Shown here piece by piece: positions 42,397 through 51,918 of a stretch of 64,000 nucleotides of DNA. Both the position numbers and the translations under genes were made by a program. Position 1 is the stretch's first letter; each line of letters begins with the position of its first letter. The notes beneath the pieces were generated by a model. It ran no database searches. It was given only the letters and a program-made list of their open reading frames with translations, and was not told the DNA's origin. This DNA is from Ptiloglossa arizonensis (Eukaryota; Arthropoda; Insecta; Hymenoptera; Colletidae): NCBI RefSeq assembly GCF_051014685.1, contig NW_027478539.1, positions 62,001-126,000 on the forward strand. The letters are read 5' to 3'.

Positions 42397-43046
42397 AGTA
42401 AGAAACGCTAGAGAAACTCAAAATTTTCGCAGTTCTGATGCTCGAAACGAATAACTAGAACGGCCTAGGGGAAAAGTACGCATACCGTTGTAAACGGGCG
42501 AGTTTCTACCTTCAGATGCAACAGAAATTTTGCGAATTGCTCAATCCGTTCGCGAGGTATGGCAGTTTGGAGGCAAGAAACGGTCGAGAAATTCAAAATT
42601 ATCACAGTTCTGATACTCGAAACGAATAACCAGAACGGCCTAGGGGAAAAGTACGCATACCGTTGTAATCGGGCGAGTTTCTACTTTCAGATGCAACAGA
42701 AATTTTGCGGATTGGTCAATCCGTTCGCGAGATATGGCAGTTTGGAGGTAAGAAACGCTTGAGAAACTCAAAATTTTCGCAGTTCTGATGCTCGAAACGA
42801 ATAACTAGAACGGCCTAGGGGAAAAGTACGCATACCGTTGTAATCGGGCGAGTTACTACTTTCAGATGCAACAGAAATTTTACGGATTGGTCAATCCGTT
42901 CGCGAGATATGGCAGTTTGGAGGTAAGAAACGCTTGAGAAACTCAAAATTTTCGCAGTTCTGATGCTCGACAAGCATAACCAGAACGTTCTAGGGGAAAA
43001 GTACGCATACCGTTGTAATCGGGCGACTTTCTACTTTCAGATGCAA
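42397..43046 (+). repeat. Transition monomers between the 8-mer and 7-mer
   Basis: Just under four monomers that fit neither HOR: one with CGCTAGAGAAAC, one with the AAACGGGCGAG/CTACCTTCAG haplotype leading into a GGAGGCAAG monomer, one near-consensus monomer with GTTACTACTTTC, and one ACGGATTGG monomer with CATAACCAGAACGTTC. Confidence 0.75.
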
Positions 43047-44271
43047 CAGAAATTTTGCGGATTGGTCAATCCGTTCGCGAGATATGGCAGTTTGGAGGTA
43101 AGAAACGCTTGAGAAACTCAAAATTTTCGCAGTTCTGATGCTCGACAAGCATAGCTAGAACGGTCTAGGGGAAAAGTACGCATACCGTTGTAATCGGGCG
43201 ACTTTCTACTTTCAGATGCAACAGAAATTTTGCGGATTGGTCAATCCGTTCGCGAGATATGGCAGTTTGTAGGTAAGAAACGCTTGAGAAACTCAACATT
43301 TTCGCAGTTCTGATGCTCGAAACGAATAACTAGAACGGCCTAGGGGAAAACTACACCTACCGTTGTAATCGGGCGAGTTTCTACTTTCAGATGCAACAGA
43401 AATTTTGCGGATTGGTCAATCCGTTCGCGAGATGTGGCAGTTTGGAAGTAAGAAACGCTTGAGAAACTCAAAATTTTCGCAGTTCTGATGCTCGACAAGC
43501 ATAACTAGAACGGTCTAGGGGAAAAGTACGCATACCGTTGTAATCGGGCGAATTTCTACTTTCAGATGCAACAGAAATTTTGCGGATTGGTCAATCCGTT
43601 CGCGAGATATGGCAGTTTGTAGGTAAGAAACGCTTGAGAAACTCAACATTTTCGCAGTTCTGATGCTCGAAACGAATAACTAGAACGGCCTAGGGGAAAA
43701 GTACGCATACCGTTGTAATCGGGCGAGTTTCTACTTTCAGATGCAACAGAAATTTTACGGATTGGTCAATCCGTTCGCGAGATATGGCAGTTTGGAGGTA
43801 AGAAACGCTTGAGAAACTCAAAATTTTCGCAGTTCTGATGCTCGACAAGCATAACTAGAACGTTCTAGGGGAAAAGTACGCATACCGTTGTAATCGGGCG
43901 ACTTTCTACTTTCAGATGCAACAGAAATTTTGTGGATTGGTCAATCCGTTCGCGAGATACGGCAGTTTGGATGTAAGAAACGGTTGAGAAACTCAAAATT
44001 TTCACAGTTCTGATGCTCGAAACGAATAACCAGAACGGCCTAGGGGAAAAGTACGCATACCGTTGTAATCTGGCGAGTTTCTACTTTCAGATGCATCAGA
44101 AATTTTGCGGATTGGTCAATCCGTTCGCGAAATATGGCAGTTTGGAAGTAAGAAACGCTTGAGAAACTCAAAATTTTCGCAGTTCTGATGCTCGAAACGA
44201 TTAACCAGAACGTTCTAGGGGAAAAGTACGCATACCGTTGTAATCGGGCGACTTTCTACTTTCAGATGCAA
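43047..44271 (+). repeat. 7-mer HOR unit 1 (1,225 bp)
   Basis: Seven monomer types in order. m1: CATAGCTAG with GACTTTC. m2: GTAGG, CTACACCTACC. m3: GATGTGGCAG, GAATTTC. m4: GTAGG, AAAAGTACGC. m5: TACGGATT with palindromic AACGTT. m6: TGTGGATT, GATACGG, CGGTTGAG, TCACAG, TCTGGCGAG. m7: GCATCAG, GAAATATGG, GATTAACCAG. m1, m3 and m5 carry CGACAAGCAT; m2, m4, m6 and m7 carry the CGAAACGA type. Here m6 has GGATGTAAG. Confidence 0.9.
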
Positions 44272-45496
44272 CAGAAATTTTGCGGATTGGTCAATCCGTT
44301 CGCGAGATATGGCAGTTTGGAGGTAAGAAACGCTTGAGAAACTCAAAATTTTCGCAGTTCTGATGCTCGACAAGCATAGCTAGAACGGTCTAGGGGAAAA
44401 GTACGCATACCGTTGTAATCGGGCGACTTTCTACTTTCAGATGCAACAGAAATTTTGCGGATTGGTCAATCCGTTCGCGAGATATGGCAGTTTGTAGGTA
44501 AGAAACGCTTGAGAAACTCAACATTTTCGCAGTTCTGATGCTCGAAACGAATAACTAGAACGGCCTAGGGGAAAACTACACCTACCGTTGTAATCGGGCG
44601 AGTTTCTACTTTCAGATGCAACAGAAATTTTGCGGATTGGTCAATCCGTTCGCGAGATGTGGCAGTTTGGAAGTAAGAAACGCTTGAGAAACTCAAAATT
44701 TTCGCAGTTCTGATGCTCGACAAGCATAACTAGAACGGTCTAGGGGAAAAGTACGCATACCGTTGTAATCGGGCGAATTTCTACTTTCAGATGCAACAGA
44801 AATTTTGCGGATTGGTCAATCCGTTCGCGAGATATGGCAGTTTGTAGGTAAGAAACGCTTGAGAAACTCAACATTTTCGCAGTTCTGATGCTCGAAACGA
44901 ATAACTAGAACGGCCTAGGGGAAAAGTACGCATACCGTTGTAATCGGGCGAGTTTCTACTTTCAGATGCAACAGAAATTTTACGGATTGGTCAATCCGTT
45001 CGCGAGATATGGCAGTTTGGAGGTAAGAAACGCTTGAGAAACTCAAAATTTTCGCAGTTCTGATGCTCGACAAGCATAACTAGAACGTTCTAGGGGAAAA
45101 GTACGCATACCGTTGTAATCGGGCGACTTTCTACTTTCAGATGCAACAGAAATTTTGTGGATTGGTCAATCCGTTCGCGAGATACGGCAGTTTGGAGGTA
45201 AGAAACGGTTGAGAAACTCAAAATTTTCACAGTTCTGATGCTCGAAACGAATAACCAGAACGGCCTAGGGGAAAAGTACGCATACCGTTGTAATCTGGCG
45301 AGTTTCTACTTTCAGATGCATCAGAAATTTTGCGGATTGGTCAATCCGTTCGCGAAATATGGCAGTTTGGAAGTAAGAAACGCTTGAGAAACTCAAAATT
45401 TTCGCAGTTCTGATGCTCGAAACGATTAACCAGAACGTTCTAGGGGAAAAGTACGCATACCGTTGTAATCGGGCGACTTTCTACTTTCAGATGCAA
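44272..45496 (+). repeat. 7-mer HOR unit 2 (1,225 bp)
   Basis: All seven types in order; the only difference from unit 1 that I noticed is GGAGGTAAG in m6. Confidence 0.9.
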
Positions 45497-46721
45497 CAGA
45501 AATTTTGCGGATTGGTCAATCCGTTCGCGAGATATGGCAGTTTGGAGGTAAGAAACGCTTGAGAAACTCAAAATTTTCGCAGTTCTGATGCTCGACAAGC
45601 ATAGCTAGAACGGTCTAGGGGAAAAGTACGCATACCGTTGTAATCGGGCGACTTTCTACTTTCAGATGCAACAGAAATTTTGCGGATTGGTCAATCCGTT
45701 CGCGAGATATGGCAGTTTGTAGGTAAGAAACGCTTGAGAAACTCAACATTTTCGCAGTTCTGATGCTCGAAACGAATAACTAGAACGGCCTAGGGGAAAA
45801 CTACACCTACCGTTGTAATCGGGCGAGTTTCTACTTTCAGATGCAACAGAAATTTTGCGGATTGGTCAATCCGTTCGCGAGATGTGGCAGTTTGGAAGTA
45901 AGAAACGCTTGAGAAACTCAAAATTTTCGCAGTTCTGATGCTCGACAAGCATAACTAGAACGGTCTAGGGGAAAAGTACGCATACCGTTGTAATCGGGCG
46001 AATTTCTACTTTCAGATGCAACAGAAATTTTGCGGATTGGTCAATCCGTTCGCGAGATATGGCAGTTTGTAGGTAAGAAACGCTTGAGAAACTCAACATT
46101 TTCGCAGTTCTGATGCTCGAAACGAATAACTAGAACGGCCTAGGGGAAAAGTACGCATACCGTTGTAATCGGGCGAGTTTCTACTTTCAGATGCAACAGA
46201 AATTTTACGGATTGGTCAATCCGTTCGCGAGATATGGCAGTTTGGAGGTAAGAAACGCTTGAGAAACTCAAAATTTTCGCAGTTCTGATGCTCGACAAGC
46301 ATAACTAGAACGCTCTAGGGGAAAAGTACGCATACCGTTGTAATCGGGCGACTTTCTACTTTCAGATGCAACAGAAATTTTGTGGATTGGTCAATCCGTT
46401 CGCGAGATACGGCAGTTTGGAGGTAAGAAACGGTTGAGAAACTCAAAATTTACACAGTTCTGATGCTCGAAACGAATAACCAGAACGGCCTAGGGGAAAA
46501 GTACGCATACCGTTGTAATCTGGCGAGTTTCTACTTTCAGATGCATCAGAAATTTTGCGGATTGGTCAATCCGTTCGCGAAATATGGCAGTTTGGAAGTA
46601 AGAAACGCTTGAGAAACTCAAAATTTTCGCAGTTCTGATGCTCGAAACGATTAACTAGAACGGGCTAGGGGAAAAGTACGCTTACCGTTGTAATCGGGCG
46701 AGTTTCTACTTTCAGATGCAA
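45497..46721 (+). repeat. 7-mer HOR unit 3 (1,225 bp)
   Basis: Full unit with private changes: AACGCTCTAG at 46311 in m5, ATTTACACAG at 46451 in m6, and GAACGGGCTAGG with CGCTTACC in m7. The first two recur in unit 6, 3,150 bp away. Confidence 0.9.
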
Positions 46722-47771
46722 CAGAAATTTTGCGGATTGGTCAATCCGTTCGCGAGATATGGCAGTTTGGAGGTAAGAAACGCTTGAGAAACTCAAAATT
46801 TTCGCAGTTCTGATGCTCGACAAGCATAGCTAGAACGGTCTAGGGGAAAAGTACGCATACCGTTGTAATCGGGCGACTTTCTACTTTCAGATGCAACAGA
46901 AATTTTGCGGATTGGTCAATCCGTTCGCGAGATATGGCAGTTTGTAGGTAAGAAACGCTTGAGAAACTCAACATTTTCGCAGTTCTGATGCTCGAAACGA
47001 ATAACTAGAACGGCCTAGGGGAAAAGTACGCATACCGCTGTAATCGGGCGAGTTTCTACTTTCAGATGCAAGAGAAATTTTGCGGATTGGTCAATCCGTT
47101 CGCGAGATATGGCAGTTTGTAGGTAAGAAACGCTTGAGAAACTCAACATTTTCGCAGTTCTGATGCTCGAAACGAATAACTAGAACGGCCTAGGGGAAAA
47201 GTACGCATACCGTTGTAATCGGGCGAGTTTCTACTTTCAGATGCAACAGAAATTTTACGGATTGGTCAATCCGTTCGCGAGATATGGCAGTTTGGAGGTA
47301 AGAAACGCTTGAGAAACTCAAAATTTTCGCAGTTCTGATGCTCGACAAGCATAACTAGAACGTTCTAGGGGAAAAGTACGCATACCGTTGTAATCGGGCG
47401 ACTTTCTACTTTCAGATGCAACAGAAATTTTGTGGATTGGTCAATCCGTTCGCGAGATACGGCAGTTTGGAGGTAAGAAACGGTTGAGAAACTCAAAATT
47501 TTCACAGTTCTGATGCTCGAAACGAATAACCAGAACGGCCTAGGGGAAAAGTACGCATACCGTTGTAATCTGGCGAGTTTCTACTTTCAGATGCATCAGA
47601 AATTTTGCGGATTGGTCAATCCGTTCGCGAAATATGGCAGTTTGGAAGTAAGAAACGCTTGAGAAACTCAAAATTTTCGCAGTTCTGATGCTCGAAACGA
47701 TTAACCAGAACGTTCTAGGGGAAAAGTACGCATACCGTTGTAATCGGGCGACTTTCTACTTTCAGATGCAA
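46722..47771 (+). repeat. 7-mer HOR unit 4, six monomers (1,050 bp)
   Basis: m2 is replaced by a form with AAAAGTACGC and ACCGCTG leading into GCAAGAG, and m3 is absent. The ACCGCTG/GCAAGAG pair recurs near 50011-50047 (offset 2,975, 17 monomers), so an exchange with that region is likely. Confidence 0.9.
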
Positions 47772-48646
47772 CAGAAATTTTGCGGATTGGTCAATCCGTT
47801 CGCGAGATATGGCAGTTTGGAGGTAAGAAACGCTTGAGAAACTCAAAATTTTCGCAGTTCTGATGCTCGACAAGCATAGCTAGAACGGTCTAGGGGAAAA
47901 GTACGCATACCGTTGTAATCGGGCGACTTTCTACTTTCAGATGCAACAGAAATTTTGCGGATTGGTCAATCCGTTCGCGAGATATGGCAGTTTGTAGGTA
48001 AGAAACGCTTGAGAAACTCAACATTTTCGCAGTTCTGATGCTCCAAACGAATAACTAGAACGGCCTAGGGGAAAAGTACGCATACCGTTGTAATCGGGCG
48101 AGTTTCTACTTTCAGATGCAACAGAAATTTTACGGATTGGTCAATCCGTTCGCGAGATATGGCAGTTTGGAGGTAAGAAACGCTTGAGAAACTCAAAATT
48201 TTCGCAGTTCTGATGCTCGACAAGCATAACTAGAACGTTCTAGGGGAAAAGTACGCATACCGTTGTAATCGGGCGACTTTCTACTTTCAGATGCAACAGA
48301 AATTTTGTGGATTGGTCAATCCGTTCGCGAGATACGGCAGTTTGGAGGTAAGAAACGGTTGAGAAACTCAAAATTTACACAGTTCTGATGCTCGAAACGA
48401 ATAACCAGAACGGCCTAGGGGAAAAGTACGCATACCGTTGTAATCTGGCGAGTTTCTACTTTCAGATGCATCAGAAATTTTGCGGATTGGTCAATCCGTT
48501 CGCGAAATATGGCAGTTTGGAAGTAAGAAACGCTTGAGAAACTCAAAATTTTCGCAGTTCTGATGCTCGAAACGATTAACCAGAACGTTCTAGGGGAAAA
48601 GTACGCATACCGTTGTAATCGGGCGACTTTCTACTTTCAGATGCAA
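47772..48646 (+). repeat. 7-mer HOR unit 5, five monomers (875 bp)
   Basis: Runs m1, m4, m5, m6, m7; m2 and m3 are missing. The m1-m4 neighbour carries CTCCAAACG. m6 has ATTTACACAG while m5 keeps AACGTT, a mix of unit types. Confidence 0.9.
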
Positions 48647-49871
48647 CAGAAATTTTGCGGATTGGTCAATCCGTTCGCGAGATATGGCAGTTTGGAGGTA
48701 AGAAACGCTTGAGAAACTCAAAATTTTCGCAGTTCTGATGCTCGACAAGCATAGCTAGAACGGTCTAGGGGAAAAGTACGCATACCGTTGTAATCGGGCG
48801 ACTTTCTACTTTCAGATGCAACAGAAATTTTGCGGATTGGTCAATCCGTTCGCGAGATATGGCAGTTTGTAGGTAAGAAACGCTTGAGAAACTCAACATT
48901 TTCGCAGTTCTGATGCTCGAAACGAATAACTAGAACGGCCTAGGGGAAAACTACACCTACCGTTGTAATCGGGCGAGTTTCTACTTTCAGATGCAACAGA
49001 AATTTTGCGGATTGGTCAATCCGTACGCGAGATGTGGCAGTTTGGAAGTAAGAAACGCTTGAGAAACTCAAAATTTTCGCAGTTCTGATGCTCGACAAGC
49101 ATAACTAGAACGGTCTAGGGGAAAAGTACGCATACCGTTGTAATCGGGCGAATTTCTACTTTCAGATGCAACAGAAATTTTGCGGATTGGTCAATCCGTT
49201 CGCGAGATATGGCAGTTTGTAGGTAAGAAACGCTTGAGAAACTCAACATTTTCGCAGTTCTGATGCTCGAAACGAATAACTAGAACGGCCTAGGGGAAAA
49301 GTACGCATACCGTTGTAATCGGGCGAGTTTCTACTTTCAGATGCAACAGAAATTTTACGGATTGGTCAATCCGTTCGCGAGATATGGCAGTTTGGAGGTA
49401 AGAAACGCTTGAGAAACTCAAAATTTTCGCAGTTCTGATGCTCGACAAGCATAACTAGAACGCTCTAGGGGAAAAGTACGCATACCGTTGTAATCGGGCG
49501 ACTTTCTACTTTCAGATGCAACAGAAATTTTGTGGATTGGTCAATCCGTTCGCGAGATACGGCAGTTTGGAGGTAAGAAACGGTTGAGAAACTCAAAATT
49601 TACACAGTTCTGATGCTCGAAACGAATAACCAGAACGGCCTAGGGGAAAAGTACGCATACCGTTGTAATCTGGCGAGTTTCTACTTTCAGATGCATCAGA
49701 AATTTTGCGGATTGGTCAATCCGTTCGCGAAATATGGCAGTTTGGAAGTAAGAAACGCTTGAGAAACTCAAAATTTTCGCAGTTCTGATGCTCGAAACGA
49801 TTAACTAGAACGGCCTAGGGGAAAAGTACGCATACCGTTGTAATCGGGCGAGTTTCTACTTTCAGATGCAA
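48647..49871 (+). repeat. 7-mer HOR unit 6 (1,225 bp)
   Basis: Full unit, with CCGTACGCGAG in m3, AACGCTCTAG at 49461, ATTTACACAG at 49601, and m7 ending as TTAACTAGAACGGCC. It is closest to unit 3, not to its neighbour unit 5. Confidence 0.9.
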
Positions 49872-50757
49872 CAGAAATTTTGCGGATTGGTCAATCCGTT
49901 CGCGAGATATGGCGGTTTGGAAGTAAGAAACGCTTGAGAAACTCAAAATTTTCGCAGTTCTGATGCTCGGAACGAATAACTAGAACGGCCTAGGGGAAAA
50001 GTACGCATACCGCTGTAATCGGGCGAGTTTCTACTTTCAGATGCAAGAGAAATTTTGCGGATTGGTCAATCCGTTCGCGAGATATGGCAGTTTGTAGGTA
50101 AGAAACGCTTGAGAAACTCAACATTTTCGCAGTTCTGATGCTCGAAACGAATAACTAGAACGGCCTAGGGGAAAAGTACGCATACCGTTGTAATCGGGCG
50201 AGTTTCTACTTTCAGATGCAACAGAAATTTTGCGGATTGGTCAATCCGTTCGCGAGATATGGCGGTTTGGAAGTAAGAAACGCTTGAGAAACTCAAAATT
50301 TTCGCAGTTCTGATGCTCGAAACGAATAACTAGAACGGCCTAGGGGAAAAGTACGCATACCGTTGTAAACGGGCGAGTTTCTACCTTCAGATGCAACAGA
50401 AATTTTGCGGATTGCTCAATCCGTTCGCGAGGTATGGCAATTTGGAAGTAAGAAACGCTTGAAAAACTCAAAATTTTCGCAGTTCTGATGCTCGAAACGA
50501 ATAACTAGAACGGACTAGGGGAAAAGTACGCATACCGTTGTAATCGGGCGAGTTTCTACTTTCAGATGCAACAGAAATTTTGCGGAATGGTCAATCCGTT
50601 CGCGAGATATGGCAGTTTGGAGGTAAGAAACGCTTGAGAAACTCAAAATTTTCGCAGTTCTGATGCTCGAAACGAATAACTAGAACGGCCTAGGGGAAAA
50701 GTACGCATACCGTTGTAATCGGGCGAGTTTCTACTTTCAGATGCAACAGAAATTTTG

Positions 50758-50773
50758 CGGATTGGTCAATCCG
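50758..50773 (+). other. 16-bp dyad in each monomer (positions 12-27)
   Basis: CGGATTGGTCAATCCG has 7-bp perfectly complementary arms around a 2-bp GT centre. It is intact in most monomers. Common variants weaken it: AGGATTGG or TGGATTGG remove the outer pair, and ATTAGTC, ATTGCTC, ATTCGTC or ATTTGTC alter its centre. It is followed directly by the TCGCGA palindrome. Possible roles are protein binding by a dimer or hairpin extrusion; neither is shown by sequence alone. Confidence 0.6.
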
Positions 50774-50808
50774 TTCGCGAGATATGGCAGTTTGGAGGTA
50801 AGAAACGC

Positions 50809-50821
50809 TTGAGAAACTCAA
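50809..50821 (+). other. 13-bp inverted repeat TTGAG-AAA-CTCAA (positions 63-75)
   Basis: TTGAG and CTCAA are perfect 5-bp arms around AAA. The arms are kept in most monomers, and the dyad abuts the self-complementary AAAATTTT. The haplotype CTTGAAAAACTCAA (for example near 50460) breaks one pair. In monomers reading GGTCGAGAAATTCAA both arms change. AGAAACTC at 66-73 is also the reverse complement of GAGTTTCT at 154-161 of the same monomer, a longer-range pairing option. Confidence 0.55.
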
Positions 50822-50854
50822 AATTTTCGCAGTTCTGATGCTCGAAACGAATAA

Positions 50855-50868
50855 CTAGAACGGCCTAG
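50855..50868 (+). other. CTAG-bounded 14-bp variable dyad (positions 109-122)
   Basis: Consensus CTAGAACGGCCTAG has CTAG at both ends. The core varies: CTAGAACGGTCTAG and CTAGAGCGGTCTAG have 5-bp arms, while CTAGAACGTTCTAG and CTAGACCGGTCTAG are perfect 14-bp palindromes. Less symmetric forms include CCAGTACGGCCTAG and CTAGAACCGACTAG. It is one of the most variable parts of the monomer and is a main marker of monomer type and HOR position. Confidence 0.6.
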
Positions 50869-50882
50869 GGGAAAAGTACGCA

Positions 50883-50899
50883 TACCGTTGTAATCGGGC
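50883..50899 (+). other. CENP-B-box-like 17-bp site (monomer 137-153)
   Basis: TACCGTTGTAATCGGGC matches the mammalian CENP-B box YTTCGTTGGAARCGGGA at 12 of 17 positions. It matches 7 of the 9 core positions NTTCGNNNNANNCGGGN; the first two core bases (TT, here AC) fail. It recurs in most monomers. Variants with AACGGG instead of ATCGGG (for example near 50363) score 13 of 17. Variants such as ATTGGG, ATCTGG, or TTCTAATCGGAC damage the right half. In primate alpha satellite, box-positive and box-negative monomers also coexist. Binding by a CENP-B or pogo-derived protein is inference; chance similarity remains possible. Confidence 0.45.
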
Positions 50900-50915
50900 G
50901 AGTTTCTACTTTCAG

Positions 50916-50972
50916 ATGCAACAGAAATTTTGCGGATTAGTCAATCCGTTCGCGAGATATGGCAGTTTGGAG
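50916..50972 (+). other. Exon-like 57-nt open segment (monomer 170-175 plus 1-51)
   Basis: Between the acceptor and the next donor lie exactly 57 bases that start with ATG and read openly as MQQKFCGLVNPFARYGSLE in consensus monomers. Because 57 is divisible by three, monomer-to-monomer splicing would keep frame. Many monomers break this: TTTTGAGG and TTTTGCTGA forms place TGA in frame, and TTTGTAGG forms end in TAG. I therefore do not call a coding sequence. It is recorded because the coincidence of phase, splice signals and an open frame is unusual for a satellite. Confidence 0.2.
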
Positions 50973-51904
50973 GTAAGAAACGCTTGAGAAACTCAAAATT
51001 TTCGCAGTTCTGATGCTCGAAACGAATAACTAGAACGGCCTAGGGGAAAAGTACGCATACCGTTGTAATCGGGCGAGTTTCTACTTTCAGATGCAACAGA
51101 AATTTTGCGGATTGGTCAATCCGTTCGCGAGATATGGCGGTTTGGAAGTAAGAAACGCTTGAGAAACTCAAAATTTTCGCAGTTCTGATGCTCGAAACGA
51201 ATAACTAGAACGGACTAGGGGAAAAGTACGCATACCGTTGTAATCGGACGACATTCTACTTTCAGATGCAACAGAAATTTTGCGGATTGGTCAATCCGTT
51301 CGCGAGATATGGCAGTTTGGAGGTAAGAAACGCTTGAGAAACTCAAAATTTTCGCAGTTCTGATGCTCGACAAGCATAACTAGAACGGCCTAGGGGAAAA
51401 GTACGCATACCGTTGTAAACGGGCGAGTTTCTACCTTCAGATGCAACAGAAATTTTGCGGATTGCTCAATCCGTTCGCGAGGTATGGCAATTTGGAAGTA
51501 AGAAACGCTTGAAAAACTCAAAATTTTCGCAGTTCTGATTCTCGAAACGAATAACTAGAACGGCCTAGGGGAAAAGTACGCATACCGTTGTAATCGGGCG
51601 AGTTTCTACTTTCAGATGCAACAGAAATTTTGCGGATTGGTCAATCCGTTCGCGAGATATGGCAGTTTGGAGGTAAGAAACGCTTGAGAAACTCAAAATT
51701 TTCGCAGTTCTGATGCTCGAAACGAATAACTAGAACGGCCTAGGGGAAAAGTACGCATACCGTTGTAATCGGGCGAGTTTCTACTTTCAGATGCAACAGA
51801 AATTTTGCGGATTAGTCAATCCGTTCGCGAGATATGGCAGTTTGGAGGTAAGAAACGCTTGATAAACTCAAAATTTTCGCAGTTCTGATGCTCGACAAGC
51901 ATAA

Positions 51905-51918
51905 CTAGACCGGTCTAG
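51905..51918 (+). other. Perfect 14-bp palindrome CTAGACCGGTCTAG
   Basis: The ACCGGT form of the CTAG element is also a perfect palindrome, reached by different bases at the core than the AACGTT form. It appears again near 53480, 59252 and 63983. A sister form, CTAGACCGGACTAG (near 58734, 60659 and 63459), is imperfect. Confidence 0.7.

Larger units (their letters stand above)
50798..50915 (+). other. Intron-like segment bounded by consensus splice signals (monomer 52-169)
   Basis: GAG|GTAAGA at the left matches a strong U2-type 5' splice site, and GTTTCTACTTTCAG at the right is a pyrimidine-rich tract ending in CAG. The 118-bp span repeats in each monomer. TTTCAG is nearly invariant across the window, with rare TTTAAG (near 10311, 22561), TTTCTG (near 34115, 38664, 63164) and TTTCGG (near 61062). 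The donor GT survives most variants, but GGAGGAAAG monomers lose it and GGAGGCAAG monomers carry GC. A branch point is not clear; the nearest candidate is GTAAT about 25 bases before the acceptor. Use in splicing is unproven. Confidence 0.3.
50747..50921 (+). repeat. Representative consensus monomer (175 bp)
   Basis: This monomer equals my by-eye consensus and serves as reference for the monomer positions used elsewhere; position 1 is the C of CAGAAATTTT. It is 44% GC with 13 CpG dinucleotides. In order it holds an AAATTTT tract (4-10), the dyad CGGATTGGTCAATCCG (12-27), TCGCGA (29-34), GAG|GTAAGA (49-57), TTGAGAAACTCAA (63-75), AAAATTTT (74-81), the CTAG-bounded element (109-122), the CENP-B-like site (137-153) and TTTCTACTTTCAG (157-169). 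175 bp is close to a nucleosome repeat length. The monomer length is not a multiple of three, so any reading frame shifts at each repeat. Confidence 0.95.

Noticed and set aside
50750..50828. Phased A-tract curvature from AAATTTT (4-10) and AAAATTTT (74-81)
   Set aside because: Only two such tracts about 70 bp apart per monomer, and the second is broken in AACATTTT monomers; too little to claim curvature without calculation.
50847..50863. Second CENP-B-box candidate on the complement strand (ATTCGTTTCGAGCATCA)
   Set aside because: It shares TTCGTT at the left but matches only about 10 of 17 positions and 5 of 9 core positions; the CGGG half is absent.
50747..50921. Alpha satellite or another well-known centromeric satellite
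   Set aside because: Length is close to several known families (171-180 bp), but apart from the partial CENP-B-like site the sequence does not resemble those I know.
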